A program made the position numbers and the translations under genes. Under the pieces are notes generated by a model. That model ran no database searches and was not told the origin of the DNA. It was given only the letters and a program-made list of their open reading frames with translations. Shown here in pieces: positions 62,951 to 64,000 of a DNA stretch of 64,000 nt. This DNA is from Typha latifolia (lineage: Eukaryota; Streptophyta; Magnoliopsida; Poales; Typhaceae). The stretch lies in the NCBI GenBank assembly GCA_019914945.1, contig CM034105.1, forward strand, positions 8,618,001 to 8,682,000, given 5' to 3'. Numbering within the stretch: the first letter of the stretch is position 1; each line of letters begins with the position of its first letter.

Positions 62951-64000
62951 GATGGCTTGCTTATTGAGCTGCTATACTGGTCGATAGTACACCTATTGAG
63001 CCACTGCACCATGGATGCGCGGAAGGACATAATCATACGCTCCAATTGAGAACTGTGTGGGTAGAGTTCCAAGATTTTGCAGAAGTGATCTGTTGGATTA
63101 GATCTATCGGGCGGAGCAATTTTTCACATATCTAGATATATTGGACTACCAAAAGGTATGTTGTTGGCCTCTTTCCACCTTGAGGATGTAGCAGTAAGGT
63201 GGTGCCAACTACAAGCCACTCGGAGGGCGCATTCATTTCAGACATGGGACAAGTTTGCAAACGCGTTATGCATGTATTTCAGCCCATCCGATTAAGAACA
63301 TTTTCAAGCTATATTAAAAAAGCAGATGCAAAATACTTCTTATAGAGCTATTAGGAGTCCGACAAGATTAATAATCGAGTTCGTGGATGGATGGACTCGG
63401 CCCTCAAAAGTATCTTCATCTCCAGCCTCCAACTAGACATTCAAGCTGAGGTGAAGGCCACAATCTTTGCTAGAGGCTTTCTCCACTACTTGGATAATGG
63501 AAGAGAAGCTACGAGAGCTTTGGAACACGTTGCGGAGCAGCTGGATAGAACAGAAGGTGGAAGACACCCACCAGCCACCCACAGCCACTCCCGTCGTGCC
63601 TACTAGGCTGCAACAGCTAGCCGGAGTTCCCCTCACGCCGAGGCCTTTTCAAGAGGATAAAGGACCTCTGAAGACACTTATACGATGGCTAACTCCAACC
63701 CAAGTGGAAGATCAAAGGGCTAAAGGGCTATGCTTCCATTATAATGAAATGTATACACTAGGGCACAAATGTGTCCGATCGGTGGCAATGATGATGCTCA
63801 TGGCAAAAACAAATAGAGATGAAGATGAAAAAACAGAGAAGGCCGAACCACCCTGGGCCAAGATGGAGTTGCGAGAGATGCCACCCCCATCGACAGCTCT
63901 ACCTGAAGACCGTTTTCATGGTTTTCACTTTAGGCACAAAGTGAACGGAATCGTGGTAGATTAATGTGAACTGGTCAAGTCGGATCACATCAATTGAAAT
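62951..64000 (+). mobile_element. Ty3/Gypsy gag at right edge (element continues outside)
   Basis: The capsid region reads YIGLPKGMLLASFHLEDVAV RW (63133-63198), WDKFANALCMYF (63247-63283), then a shifted frame with the MERK-like end and a proline-rich segment (63467-63964). A zinc-knuckle-like GLCFHYNEMYTLGHKC (63727-63774) has Tyr for its second Cys. The 165-residue open frame ends at 63964. No LTR or PBS is seen on the left, so the 5' end is truncated against H2. Confidence 0.85.

Noticed and set aside
1..64000. CRISPR arrays, rRNA, tRNA genes, bacterial operons or organelle DNA
   Set aside because: No regularly spaced repeat-spacer pattern, no tRNA cloverleaf or rRNA core found by eye, and introns, PPR and LTR elements mark nuclear plant DNA; the tRNA-like matches are retroelement primer-binding sites.

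Overview
The window is nuclear DNA of a flowering plant. It holds three host genes among many decayed transposable elements. A P-type pentatricopeptide-repeat gene, a plastid TAP1/ABCB26-like ABC transporter with many short exons, and LTR elements that prime on initiator tRNA-Met all point to an angiosperm. The very GC-rich 5' end of the PPR gene hints at a monocot; that is inference only.

Host genes. (1) 4325-4402 (+): the last exon of a Maf-like nucleotide pyrophosphatase gene, directly downstream of a Ty3 element. (2) 11266-12801 (-): an intact single-exon PPR gene of 511 codons. (3) 29492-57868 (-): at least twelve exons of an ABCB26/TAP1-like transporter, giving about 402 open residues with every nucleotide-binding motif. 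One intron is 19.5 kb and another 5.3 kb, and both are packed with transposons. The 5' part of the gene was not found.

Repeat layout. 1-4211: Ty3 element R1. 5370-6330: a diverged duplication of pyrimidine-rich DNA. About 6700-10735: Ty3 element C1 with a 2.8-kb solo LTR (A1) inside its LTR. 13132-28993: a nest in which element C2 carries a PIF/Harbinger insertion in its LTR and Ty3 element D1 in or next to its gag; D1 is split by solo LTR A2, which is split by another solo LTR (20521-23049); A4 follows. The giant transporter intron holds two related solo LTRs (31809-33990, 42782-44896), a 12-kb-spaced inverted repeat, a short TIR element, a RICESLEEPER-like hAT remnant, a hAT element with TIRs and target-site duplication (41149-47062), and an internally deleted Ty3 element with both LTRs (47363-50434). 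Further on are more hAT debris, a second copy of the hAT family carrying two insertions (about 58960-62950), and a Ty3 gag at the right edge.

I saw no tRNA, rRNA or CRISPR and no convincing new multi-gene system. The most notable signals are PBS-like units repeated at LTR ends, hairpin arrays inside solo LTRs, exon-like sequence inside a TIR element, and an intact transporter gene spread over 28 kb of transposon-filled DNA.
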